5,879 nucleotides of DNA from positions 1 to 5,879 of the forward strand of contig JBDSEA010000115.1 of NCBI GenBank assembly GCA_039920305.1, given 5' to 3'. The DNA is from DASRAJ01 sp039920305. Its GTDB lineage: Bacteria; Bacteroidota; Bacteroidia; Chitinophagales; UBA10324. The translations under genes were made by a program, and so were the position numbers. Shown in pieces: positions 1 through 5,879 of the stretch (position 1 is the stretch's first letter; every line of letters begins with the position of its first letter). The notes below the pieces were generated by a model that saw only the letters and a list, made by a program, of their open reading frames with translations, ran no database searches and had not been told where the DNA came from.

Positions 1-1596
1 GAAAAAATCCTTGTAATTGATTTCGGATCCCAATACACACAGCTGATTGCAAGGAGAATCCGCGAATTGAATATTTTTTGTGAAGTTTTTCCATTTCAAT
101 CAGTACCCCATCTTGATGAGGATGTAAAGGGGATTATTTTATCGGGAAGCCCCTACTCCGTTCATGATGCTGATCATCCGGACATTGACATGGAAAAATT
201 GATAGGGAAAATTCCCATTCTTGGAATCTGTTATGGAGCGCAGTTGATTGCAAAAAAATTCGGAGGCGAAGTGATCCGGTCAGGTAAACGCGAATACGGC
301 AGGGCAATATTGCACAAGCTCATCAATGATGATGTATTACTGAATAACATCAGTGATAAATCGCAGGTATGGATGAGTCATGGTGATACCATAGCAATGA
401 TCCCGGAACAATTCGAGCTTATTGCCAATTCTTCAAACATTGAGATTGCGGCCTTCCGAAGTACGACCAATTCTTTTTTATCCGGGAGAGATCAACATGG
501 TGCTGAATTTAGCGAGGGCTCTTTTGAAGAAAACCGGAAGGGAGCTGTTTATTGCTTTCAGTTTCATCCCGAAGTGATCCATTCCACAGAAGGAAATAAA
601 ATGCTTTATAACTTTTGCTTGAAAGTATGTGGGTGCAAACAAAGCTGGACTCCTGCTTCATTTATTGAAGACACTGTGAAAGCCATTCGTGAAAAGGTTG
701 GTAATGATCATGTAATGCTCGCTCTCAGCGGCGGCGTTGACTCCACTGTTACTGCAGCATTACTGAATCGCGCCATCGGGAAAAATCTATTCTGCTTCTT
801 CGTAAACAACGGCGTACTAAGGAAAAATGAGTTTCACAAGGTGCTTGACACTTATGTCCAGATGGGTTTAAATATTGATGGTGTGGATGCAAGCTCAAAA
901 TTCTTAACTGCACTGAGTGGCATTTCTGATCCCGAGAAAAAAAGAAAAATCATCGGTGAAATCTTTATCCGGATTTTTGAAGAAGAGGCAAGAAGGCTTG
1001 ACAATATTAAATGGCTTGCGCAGGGAACTATTTACCCTGATGTGATTGAATCCATTTCCGTTCATGGCCCATCGCAAACCATTAAAAGCCATCACAATGT
1101 TGGCGGGCTACCGGAAAAAATGCATCTGAAGATCATTGAGCCGCTTCGTTTACTTTTTAAAGATGAAGTGCGAAGGGTTGGAAAAGAATTAAATATTCCA
1201 AATGAAATTCTGAACCGGCATCCTTTCCCCGGACCCGGTCTTTCCATCAGGATTCTTGGTGAGATCACAGAAGAGAAAGTGCGGCTGTTGCAGGAAGCTG
1301 ATGATATTTTTATTAATGCTCTGAAGAGAAATAATCTCTATGATCAGGTCTGGCAGGCGGGCGCCATTCTGCTTGATTCGCTTGCTGTAGGGGTAATGGG
1401 TGATGAGCGCACTTATGAAAATGTAGTTGCACTAAGGGCAGTTGAATCCACTGATGGAATGACTGCGGACTGGTGTCATCTTCCCTATCCGTTTCTTGCG
1501 CAGGTTTCCAATGAAATTATTAATAATGTGAAAGGAATCAACCGCGTGGTGTATGACATCAGTTCAAAGCCGCCTGCTACTATCGAATGGGAATGA
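1..1596 (+). CDS. guaA: GMP synthase (glutamine-hydrolysing), 5' end cut by window edge
   Basis: GMP synthase makes GMP from XMP, ATP and glutamine in the cytoplasm, the last step of de novo guanine nucleotide synthesis. The frame is open from base 1 and already reads EKILVIDFGSQYTQLIARR, the conserved N-terminus, so only the initiator and perhaps a residue or two are missing; the TTG at 67 is internal. Counting from base 1 there are 531 residues. The class I glutamine amidotransferase domain (about 1-193) carries the nucleophile Cys77 in GICYGAQ and the His189/Glu191 pair in FHPEV. The ATP-pyrophosphatase domain follows, with its P-loop SGGVDS at 245-250 give or take two, and the C-terminal dimerisation domain runs from about HPFPGPG (407) to the classic ending PPATIEWE. 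All catalytic motifs are intact. One oddity is that about 35 residues lie between AAF (150-152) and FHPEV, where roughly a dozen are usual, giving a polar insertion. The gene probably ends its own transcript in the dyad-rich gap downstream. Confidence 0.97.
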   Translation, partial: EKILVIDFGSQYTQLIARRIRELNIFCEVFPFQSVPHLDEDVKGIILSGSPYSVHDADHPDIDMEKLIGKIPILGICYGAQLIAKKFGGEVIRSGKREYGRAILHKLINDDVLLNNISDKSQVWMSHGDTIAMIPEQFELIANSSNIEIAAFRSTTNSFLSGRDQHGAEFSEGSFEENRKGAVYCFQFHPEVIHSTEGNKMLYNFCLKVCGCKQSWTPASFIEDTVKAIREKVGNDHVMLALSGGVDSTVTAALLNRAIGKNLFCFFVNNGVLRKNEFHKVLDTYVQMGLNIDGVDASSKFLTALSGISDPEKKRKIIGEIFIRIFEEEARRLDNIKWLAQGTIYPDVIESISVHGPSQTIKSHHNVGGLPEKMHLKIIEPLRLLFKDEVRRVGKELNIPNEILNRHPFPGPGLSIRILGEITEEKVRLLQEADDIFINALKRNNLYDQVWQAGAILLDSLAVGVMGDERTYENVVALRAVESTDGMTADWCHLPYPFLAQVSNEIINNVKGINRVVYDISSKPPATIEWE

Positions 1597-1598
1597 GC

Positions 1599-1612
1599 AG
1601 GTTCATGAACCT
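1599..1612. repeat. 14-bp perfect palindrome just after the guaA stop
   Basis: AGGTTCATGAACCT equals its own reverse complement and starts two bases after the guaA TGA. As RNA it could form only a short stem of about five pairs around a CATG loop, and no T-run follows it directly. It may be a small 3'-end hairpin that slows RNA decay, part of a compound terminator, or chance. No known operator is recognised. Confidence 0.5.
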
Positions 1613-1613
1613 T

Positions 1614-1640
1614 AATTCAAATTCTATTGCAAATTGAATT
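1614..1640. repeat. AT-rich inverted repeat in the guaA 3' gap
   Basis: AATTCAA (1614-1620) is the exact reverse complement of TTGAATT (1634-1640), with a 13-base spacer; past one mismatch two more inner pairs are possible. A short GAATA-aaa-TATTC hairpin follows at 1641-1653. The stems are A/T-rich and weak, so the structure is visible but its function is uncertain. Confidence 0.4.
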
Positions 1641-1651
1641 GAATAAAATAT

Positions 1652-1690
1652 TCATCCCTCAGTGAATCATGAATGGGATGATTTATTTGT
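1652..1690 (+). terminator. Probable rho-independent terminator of guaA
   Basis: TCATCCC (1652-1658) and GGGATGA (1675-1681) are exact reverse complements, giving a seven-pair stem with a 16-base loop. It is followed by the T-rich stretch TTTATTTGT at 1682-1690. The position, 55 bases after the guaA stop and before the helicase gene, suits a terminator. The T-tract is interrupted by an A and a competing ATTCAT/ATGAAT pairing exists (1650-1655 with 1669-1674), so the call is moderate. Confidence 0.45.
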
Positions 1691-1790
1691 CATTTGCTCT
1701 GTCCAGATCATCATCATTTAAAAGTTCGAATTCAGCTCTTATTATTCCTATTTATTATAAAAATTGGTAACCCACTTGCTTTATACCAGA

Positions 1791-1798
1791 TAAGTTTG
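1791..1798 (+). promoter_or_regulatory. Candidate Bacteroidota -7 promoter element for the helicase-pdeM operon
   Basis: TAAGTTTG fits the Bacteroidota -7 consensus TAnnTTTG exactly and ends six bases before the helicase ATG at 1805. The partner -33 element is poor: TTG at 1764-1766 is about 24 bases upstream and TTG at 1776-1778 only 12, where about 19 is expected. If used, transcription would start at or almost at the ATG, giving a leaderless or nearly leaderless mRNA. An eight-base match with four free or semi-free positions can easily occur by chance. Confidence 0.25.
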
Positions 1799-1804
1799 CA
1801 TTTG

Positions 1805-4393
1805 ATGAAACCGCGTGAGCAAGTCAATTTGTGGTTCAATTCAAGAGGATGGAAGGCATTTCCCTTTCAGCACGAAGTATGGGATCGCTACCATGAAGGC
1901 TACAGCGGCTTGCTGAATGCACCGACCGGTAGCGGAAAAACTTTTGCTCTGTGGATTCCAGCATTGATTGAATCAATTGAAGCAGACGCATGGGTATCAA
2001 AAAAGGGTGAAAAACCAAGGGGGTTACAGGTGCTCTGGATCACACCATTGCGAGCACTTGCGAAAGACATTCATGCTGCGTTGCAATCATCTGCAAAAGA
2101 GATGGGTGTACACTGGAGGGTGGAATTAAGAACCGGGGATGTTTCTTCCGCAAAAAAGAAGAAGCAGCTGGAGAAACTTCCTGAAGCACTCATCATTACC
2201 CCGGAAAGCCTGCACCTGCTACTTTCTTATGGAAACTCTGAACAGATTTTTGGGAACCTCAAGGCTATCATTGTCGATGAGTGGCACGAGTTGTTTGGTT
2301 CAAAGAGAGGAGTATTGGTTGAGCTTGCGTTGTCAAGAATAAAAAACATTTGCTCCGCAAAACTTCAGTCCATCCCTAAAATATCCGGACAGGCAGGAGT
2401 TCAGGCAAATTCTGCCGTACTTAAAATCTGGGGTATTTCAGCTACTATCGGTAACTTGAAGCAATCAATGGACGTTTTGCTGGGCAACGATTTCAGAGGC
2501 AGGAAAACGATTGTTGTTGCAAATGTGAAAAAAAATATCAGCATTCAATCGGTAATTCCTGACGAGATCGAGCGCTTTCCGTGGGCTGGCCATCTCGGAA
2601 CCAAACTGATACCGAAGATCCTTCCGATCATTGAGCAGTATCGCTCAACACTGCTTTTTACCAACACACGGGGGCAGGCGGAAATATGGTATCAGAAAAT
2701 TTTAGAAGCCGCCCCGCATCTTGCCGGGATTATGGCACTTCATCATGGGTCACTTTCCAAAGAAGTGCGGACATGGGTTGAGAATGCCCTGCATGGAGGA
2801 AAGCTGAAGCTTGTTGTTTGTACATCATCCCTCGATCTCGGCGTTGACTTTACTCCGGTTGAAACTGTTATACAGGTCGGTAGCCCGAAAGGTGTGGCGC
2901 GGTTTCTACAGCGGGCGGGAAGAAGCGGTCATCAGCCCGAAGCGCTGAGCACTATTTATTTTGTACCTACCCATTCACTGGAGCTCATTGAAGGTGCCGC
3001 GCTGAAAGAAGCAGTGGAGAAAATGGTTCTTGAAGACCGCATTCCATACCTCAACTCAATGGATGTTCTGGTTCAATACCTGGTTACACTTGCGACCGGA
3101 GACGGATTCAGGAAAGAAGAAATTTTCCACGAAGTGAGAAGCTCATTTGCGTTTCACGATCTTAGTGCCGAGGAGTGGGAATGGTGCCTTCAATTCATTA
3201 CTACCGGCGGCAGCTCTCTGGATCAGTATGAAGAATACAGTAAGGTAGATGAGTTAGACGGAATATTCAAAGTGCATGATAAGAGGATTGCGCTGCGACA
3301 CAGGCTTACCATTGGCACTATTGTAAGTGACCTGAGCATGAGTGTTAAATATCTCAGCGGAAAAATCCTTGGCAGTATCGAAGAATGGTTCATAACCAGG
3401 CTTAAGCCCGGCGATGCGTTTTGGTTTGCCGGCAAATCACTGGAGCTTGTGAACATCAGAAACAACATTGCCTATGTGCGCAAAGCGAAGGGAAGCCGCG
3501 GTGTTATCCCATCATGGCAGGGCGGCAGGATGCCATTGTCCACACAGCTTTCGGCAATGATCAGGAAGAAAATTGATGAGGTTAAGCATCATAAGGAAAA
3601 AGAAACAGAGGTTAAAGTACTCAAGCCCCTTTTCGATCTCCAGCAGCAGCGGTCTGCCATCCCTGCTCTCGATGAATTTCTGATAGAAAAAACCGAAACG
3701 AATGAGGGGTATCACTGCTTCTTTTTCCCTTTTGAAGGAAGACTGGTGCATGAAGGAATGGCTGCTTTGCTTGCTCACCGCATTGCCATGATCAGGCCAT
3801 TTACGTTTTCAATGGCAATGAATGATTATGGCTTTGAATTGCTCAGCGACCATGAGATTCCTCTTGAGGAAGCTATTGATGATGGCTTATTCTCGACTGA
3901 AAATTTATACGCGGAAATTTATGCAAGCGTGAATGCAACTGAAATGGCAAAGAAAAAATTCAGGGAGATCGCACGGATTGCAGGATTGATCTTTGCCGGA
4001 TTCCCGGGTAATCAGCAAAAGGAAAGACACCTGCAGGCATCAACGGAATTAATCTTTAAAGTTTTCAGCGAGTATGACCCAAAGAATTTATTGCTGAAGC
4101 AATGTTACCAGGAGGTCATGGATTTCCAGCTGGAAGAACACCGCCTCAGAGCAGCACTACTGCGAATACAATCACAGAAAATTCTGATACAATATCCGGA
4201 GCGCCCTACCCCGCTTTCGTTCCCTATCATTGTTGATCGGTTCAGGGAAAAGCTTTCCAGTGAAAAACTTGAAGAGCAGGTGAGAAAAATGCAGCTTAGC
4301 TTTGGAGATGAAAAAAATACGAAAGAGAAAGAAACGCTCAGAACCAGTAATTATGTAACCGTTCTTAATACCGGAAAAGCGAAAATTTTATGA
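1805..4393 (+). CDS. Ligase-associated DNA damage response DEXH-box helicase (Lhr-Core type)
   Basis: An 862-residue superfamily 2 helicase of the Lhr type, expected to use ATP to move on single-stranded DNA and unwind duplexes during repair. Visible motifs are the Q-like FPFQ (19-22), Walker A TGSGKT (41-46), Ia TPLRALAKD (80-88), Ib TPESLHLLL (132-140), the DEWH box (158-161), SAT (212-214), IV FTNTRGQAE (285-293), V SSLDLGVDF (341-349) and VI QRAGRSGHQP (369-378). The later part should hold the winged-helix and beta-barrel-like domains of the Lhr core. DEWH and the sequence around SSEKLEEQVRKM near the C-terminus favour the ligase-associated subfamily over full-length Lhr, which is much longer. 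I chose ATG 1805 because MKPREQVNLWFNSRGW matches the usual family start; the frame is open from TTG 1694, but those 37 codons give an implausible hydrophobic leader. Oddities are a polar insertion of about 20-25 residues at 181-205 and a Lys/Glu-rich tail after about 831. The stop overlaps pdeM (ATGA). Confidence 0.93.
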   Translation: MKPREQVNLWFNSRGWKAFPFQHEVWDRYHEGYSGLLNAPTGSGKTFALWIPALIESIEADAWVSKKGEKPRGLQVLWITPLRALAKDIHAALQSSAKEMGVHWRVELRTGDVSSAKKKKQLEKLPEALIITPESLHLLLSYGNSEQIFGNLKAIIVDEWHELFGSKRGVLVELALSRIKNICSAKLQSIPKISGQAGVQANSAVLKIWGISATIGNLKQSMDVLLGNDFRGRKTIVVANVKKNISIQSVIPDEIERFPWAGHLGTKLIPKILPIIEQYRSTLLFTNTRGQAEIWYQKILEAAPHLAGIMALHHGSLSKEVRTWVENALHGGKLKLVVCTSSLDLGVDFTPVETVIQVGSPKGVARFLQRAGRSGHQPEALSTIYFVPTHSLELIEGAALKEAVEKMVLEDRIPYLNSMDVLVQYLVTLATGDGFRKEEIFHEVRSSFAFHDLSAEEWEWCLQFITTGGSSLDQYEEYSKVDELDGIFKVHDKRIALRHRLTIGTIVSDLSMSVKYLSGKILGSIEEWFITRLKPGDAFWFAGKSLELVNIRNNIAYVRKAKGSRGVIPSWQGGRMPLSTQLSAMIRKKIDEVKHHKEKETEVKVLKPLFDLQQQRSAIPALDEFLIEKTETNEGYHCFFFPFEGRLVHEGMAALLAHRIAMIRPFTFSMAMNDYGFELLSDHEIPLEEAIDDGLFSTENLYAEIYASVNATEMAKKKFREIARIAGLIFAGFPGNQQKERHLQASTELIFKVFSEYDPKNLLLKQCYQEVMDFQLEEHRLRAALLRIQSQKILIQYPERPTPLSFPIIVDRFREKLSSEKLEEQVRKMQLSFGDEKNTKEKETLRTSNYVTVLNTGKAKIL

Positions 4394-5058
4394 CCGCTAA
4401 TGCTGAATCGCAATATCACTCAATAGAAATTGATGGTGAGGAATTGCTGTTACTTCCCGAGCGTGCCATTTTATGGAAAAGAAAAAATGCATTGCTTGTT
4501 TCTGATCTTCATCTGGGTAAAAGCGGTCATTTTCGAAAAGCAGGAATTCCACTTCCATCTTCAATACACCATCAGGATCTTGGCCGGTTAACCAAAATCA
4601 TTGAGGAGCGATCAGTAAAAAAGCTTTATCTTCTGGGAGATTTATACCACAGCACTCATAACACTGAGTGGAATCATTTTCTCACATGGAGAAAAAAACA
4701 TTCTACCCTTGCCATCCACCTCATCAGGGGTAACCATGACATACTGGATGATAGACTGATAATACAGGCAGGAATAACTTTACATCCTATTGATCTTGAG
4801 GAGCCGCCCTTTCTTCTAATACATAAAAGTTGTGATAAGAATAGAAGTTTATTTCAAATTTCAGGACATTTGCATCCTGCAATCAGGTTAAGCGGGAAAG
4901 GAAGGCAATCTGCAACATTTCCGTGTTTCTGGTTTAGGAAAAATTGCGCTGTTCTTCCCGCATTTGGAAATTTTACAGGGAACGCCATGATATCATCAAC
5001 AGACTCTGACAACATTTTTTTTATTGCCGGCGGTAAGGTGATTGCTTTTAACAGGTAA
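4390..5058 (+). CDS. pdeM: Ligase-associated DNA damage response endonuclease PdeM (calcineurin-like metallophosphoesterase)
   Basis: A 222-residue cytoplasmic metallophosphoesterase. Its family sits in a DNA-repair gene cluster, and a Pseudomonas relative has been described as a manganese-dependent single-strand DNA endonuclease. The two-metal site can be read in order: Asp39 and His41 in SDLHLGK, Asp84 in GDLYHS, Asn115 and His116 in GNHD, His145 in LLIHK, and His160 and His162 in GHLHP. The family-typical PCFWF (178-182) and VLPAFGNFTG (188-197) follow. Length and motif spacing are normal, and no signal peptide is seen. Its ATG lies within the helicase stop (ATGA, 4390-4393), so translation is probably coupled and the two proteins made together. 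The residues after His145 (Lys-Ser) differ from the His-Glu I recall in many relatives, but the metal-binding His itself is kept. The assignment to the subfamily rests on these motifs plus the helicase neighbour; nuclease activity is inferred. Confidence 0.92.
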   Translation: MTANAESQYHSIEIDGEELLLLPERAILWKRKNALLVSDLHLGKSGHFRKAGIPLPSSIHHQDLGRLTKIIEERSVKKLYLLGDLYHSTHNTEWNHFLTWRKKHSTLAIHLIRGNHDILDDRLIIQAGITLHPIDLEEPPFLLIHKSCDKNRSLFQISGHLHPAIRLSGKGRQSATFPCFWFRKNCAVLPAFGNFTGNAMISSTDSDNIFFIAGGKVIAFNR

Positions 5059-5128
5059 AAAATGAAGAACTTTGCTGGCATAAAACATGTGAAGGTCAAA
5101 TCAGTTTCTAACCCTAAAAAACATTCTT

Positions 5129-5338
5129 ATGAGAATCAAAAATTCGTTTGTCCTTGGAATCCTCACCGGGATCGGCATTGGCTATTATCTTGCAACAGAT
5201 GATAAAGAACAATTTGTTGATGACGTTAAAGGCACCATAAACAAAGTAAAAGATGTGGTTGATGAAGGTTTTCAGAAAGGTAAGAGGGTGGTTTCCAACC
5301 TCAAATCCAAAACAAACGGCGGGGAAGATTTCAGCTAA
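5129..5338 (+). CDS. Small membrane-anchored YtxH-like protein
   Basis: A 69-residue protein with one predicted N-terminal membrane segment (about residues 6-22) after the basic start MRIK. The segment is glycine-patterned, with Gly10, 14, 16 and 18, so it holds overlapping GxxxG spacings that can favour helix packing. The rest (about 23-63) is a charged, probably amphipathic helix rich in Lys, Asp and Val, and the end is a polar tail. This layout resembles the YtxH-domain small proteins common in Bacteroidota and Firmicutes, often called general stress or envelope proteins, but the similarity is one of architecture and the function is unknown. The gene starts 70 bases after the pdeM stop, with an A-rich sequence and no clear Shine-Dalgarno before the ATG. 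It could be the last gene of the helicase-pdeM transcript or have its own promoter; I see no good promoter match in the gap. Confidence 0.8.
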   Translation: MRIKNSFVLGILTGIGIGYYLATDDKEQFVDDVKGTINKVKDVVDEGFQKGKRVVSNLKSKTNGGEDFS

Positions 5339-5369
5339 CGAAGATGTAGCCTCAGGGTAAAATGCGGAT

Positions 5370-5381
5370 CAAATGCATTTG
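5370..5381. repeat. 12-bp perfect palindrome in the convergent gap
   Basis: CAAATGCATTTG equals its own reverse complement and lies between the two convergent genes. It is A/T-rich with no loop, so as RNA it would form at best a tiny hairpin. It does not resemble a known operator and may be chance. Confidence 0.4.
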
Positions 5382-5386
5382 TATGG

Positions 5387-5418
5387 AGCTAAATTTTGTC
5401 AACTTCCTTAGCTTTTTT
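5387..5418 (+). terminator. Possible rho-independent terminator after the small membrane-protein gene
   Basis: AGCTAA (5387-5392) pairs exactly with TTAGCT (5408-5413), two G-U pairs can extend the stem outward, and a run of six T covers 5413-5418. The 15-base loop and the short, A/T-rich stem make it weak. The T-run is on the plus-strand side only, so it would end the rightward transcript about 50 bases after the stop at 5338; on the minus strand no T-run follows the stem. Confidence 0.4.
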
Positions 5419-5442
5419 AATTAATCATCCCTCCTTGGTTAT

Positions 5443-5879
5443 CTAAAAATTTAAGGCGGGGTAAATATTATATTCAAATTCCTCATCACCCTTTAGAATT
5501 GCCATGTACATACAGGTTACTTTTTTATGCCCGTTTACCACCCGGAAATTGAGGCGATACTTATCATTAATTGGTGGGGTATAGAAATAAGTGATCTGAT
5601 TCCTATCCAGATCATTTACTGAATAGACATATTCAAGCTTTTCACCCCGGCTGTTTCGGATTTCAATTGCCGTTCCATCAACGCCCTGCTCCGTGCTTAA
5701 AAGAATTACATATTGATAATCTCCTTCAAGAGGATAAATTTTTTTTACAATCTGATCAGAGGTAACTTCTTCGCTCCATGCTGCAAGGGTTTTATAATTT
5801 CCGTTTTCCCTGCTGCTGGTAAGTAAATCAAGTACTGAGAATGCATATTTATTGTAGCATTTCAAATCTTTCACTAATG
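5443..5879 (-). CDS. Unrecognised protein, C-terminal part; 5' end beyond the window
   Basis: A minus-strand frame with about 144 residues visible, ending at the TAG at 5443-5445. It is open to the right edge: the codon before the GTG at 5872-5874 is TTA, so that GTG need not be the start and the true N-terminus may lie outside. I do not recognise the family. The visible part begins KDLKCYNKYAFSVLDLL, then a polar stretch, then alternating hydrophobic and polar residues suggesting beta strands (YQYVILLS, AIEIRNSRGE, ITYFYTPP, YRLNFRVVN, VTCMYMAIL). The pattern of strands, a Gly/Asn-rich turn, then TPPINDKYRLNF recalls the beta-sandwich domains of secreted bacterial proteins such as the pre-peptidase C-terminal type, but this is an impression from shape. 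A signal peptide could be in the missing part. Two cysteines are visible. It is convergent with the small membrane-protein gene and not part of that operon. Confidence 0.72.
   Translation of the reverse strand, partial: LVKDLKCYNKYAFSVLDLLTSSRENGNYKTLAAWSEEVTSDQIVKKIYPLEGDYQYVILLSTEQGVDGTAIEIRNSRGEKLEYVYSVNDLDRNQITYFYTPPINDKYRLNFRVVNGHKKVTCMYMAILKGDEEFEYNIYPALNF

Noticed and set aside
67..1596. GuaA starting at the TTG at position 67
   Set aside because: The 22 codons before it encode the conserved GuaA N-terminus including DFGSQYTQLIARR, so the gene starts just outside the window.
1694..1804. N-terminal extension of the helicase from TTG 1694
   Set aside because: It would add a hydrophobic leader unlike the family, overlaps the terminator-like gap and candidate promoter, and the family-typical start is at ATG 1805.
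3223..3778. Minus-strand frames opposite the helicase
   Set aside because: They are antisense to conserved helicase sequence, have odd Ser/Leu-rich composition and no motif.
4854..5099. Minus-strand frame opposite the end of pdeM
   Set aside because: It lies antisense to the conserved PdeM C-terminus and shows no recognisable motif; a shadow frame.
5062..5202. 46-codon plus-strand frame starting ATGAAGAAC after pdeM
   Set aside because: Most of it overlaps the small membrane-protein gene in another frame, and its product is a basic, low-hydrophobicity peptide with no family features. The 69-codon gene is the better explanation.
5872..5874. GTG as the definite start of the minus-strand gene
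   Set aside because: The frame stays open upstream (TTA codon) to the window edge, so the start cannot be decided here.
1..5879. Signs of mobile DNA, CRISPR repeats, tRNA or rRNA
   Set aside because: No transposase, integrase, direct-repeat array, cloverleaf or rRNA-like sequence was seen in reading the window.

Overview
The window looks like ordinary chromosomal DNA from a member of the Bacteroidota. The evidence is the type of GMP synthase (a WQAGAILL segment and a C-terminal end in PPATIEWE), a ligase-associated Lhr-type helicase followed directly by PdeM (a gene pair common in that phylum), starts without a clear Shine-Dalgarno sequence, and one match to the Bacteroidota -7 promoter element TAnnTTTG. 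No rRNA, tRNA, CRISPR array, insertion sequence or phage gene is visible.

Layout. Positions 1-1596 (+) hold guaA, GMP synthase, cut by the left edge by only one or a few residues. Positions 1597-1804 are a non-coding gap rich in inverted repeats, with a probable guaA terminator (about 1652-1690) and a weak promoter candidate just before the next gene. Positions 1805-4393 (+) encode a ligase-associated DEXH helicase. It overlaps by four bases (ATGA) with 4390-5058 (+), the metallophosphoesterase/endonuclease pdeM. After a 70-base gap, 5129-5338 (+) encodes a 69-residue membrane-anchored YtxH-like protein. A short convergent gap (5339-5442) with a possible terminator separates it from the 3' end of an unrecognised minus-strand gene that runs off the right edge (5443-5879).

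How the genes work together. guaA is housekeeping purine synthesis and shows no functional link to its neighbours. The helicase and PdeM form a tight, probably translationally coupled pair. In many bacteria these two sit with an ATP-dependent DNA ligase and a metallo-beta-lactamase-fold exonuclease in a four-gene DNA-repair cluster. The ligase and exonuclease are not next to the pair here, so the cluster is split or reduced in this genome. The small membrane protein may share the transcript, but nothing in it points to DNA repair.

I found no convincing new biological system. The points most worth a second look are two insertions of roughly 20-25 residues in otherwise conserved enzymes (GuaA and the helicase), the split repair cluster, and the dyad-rich guaA-helicase gap.
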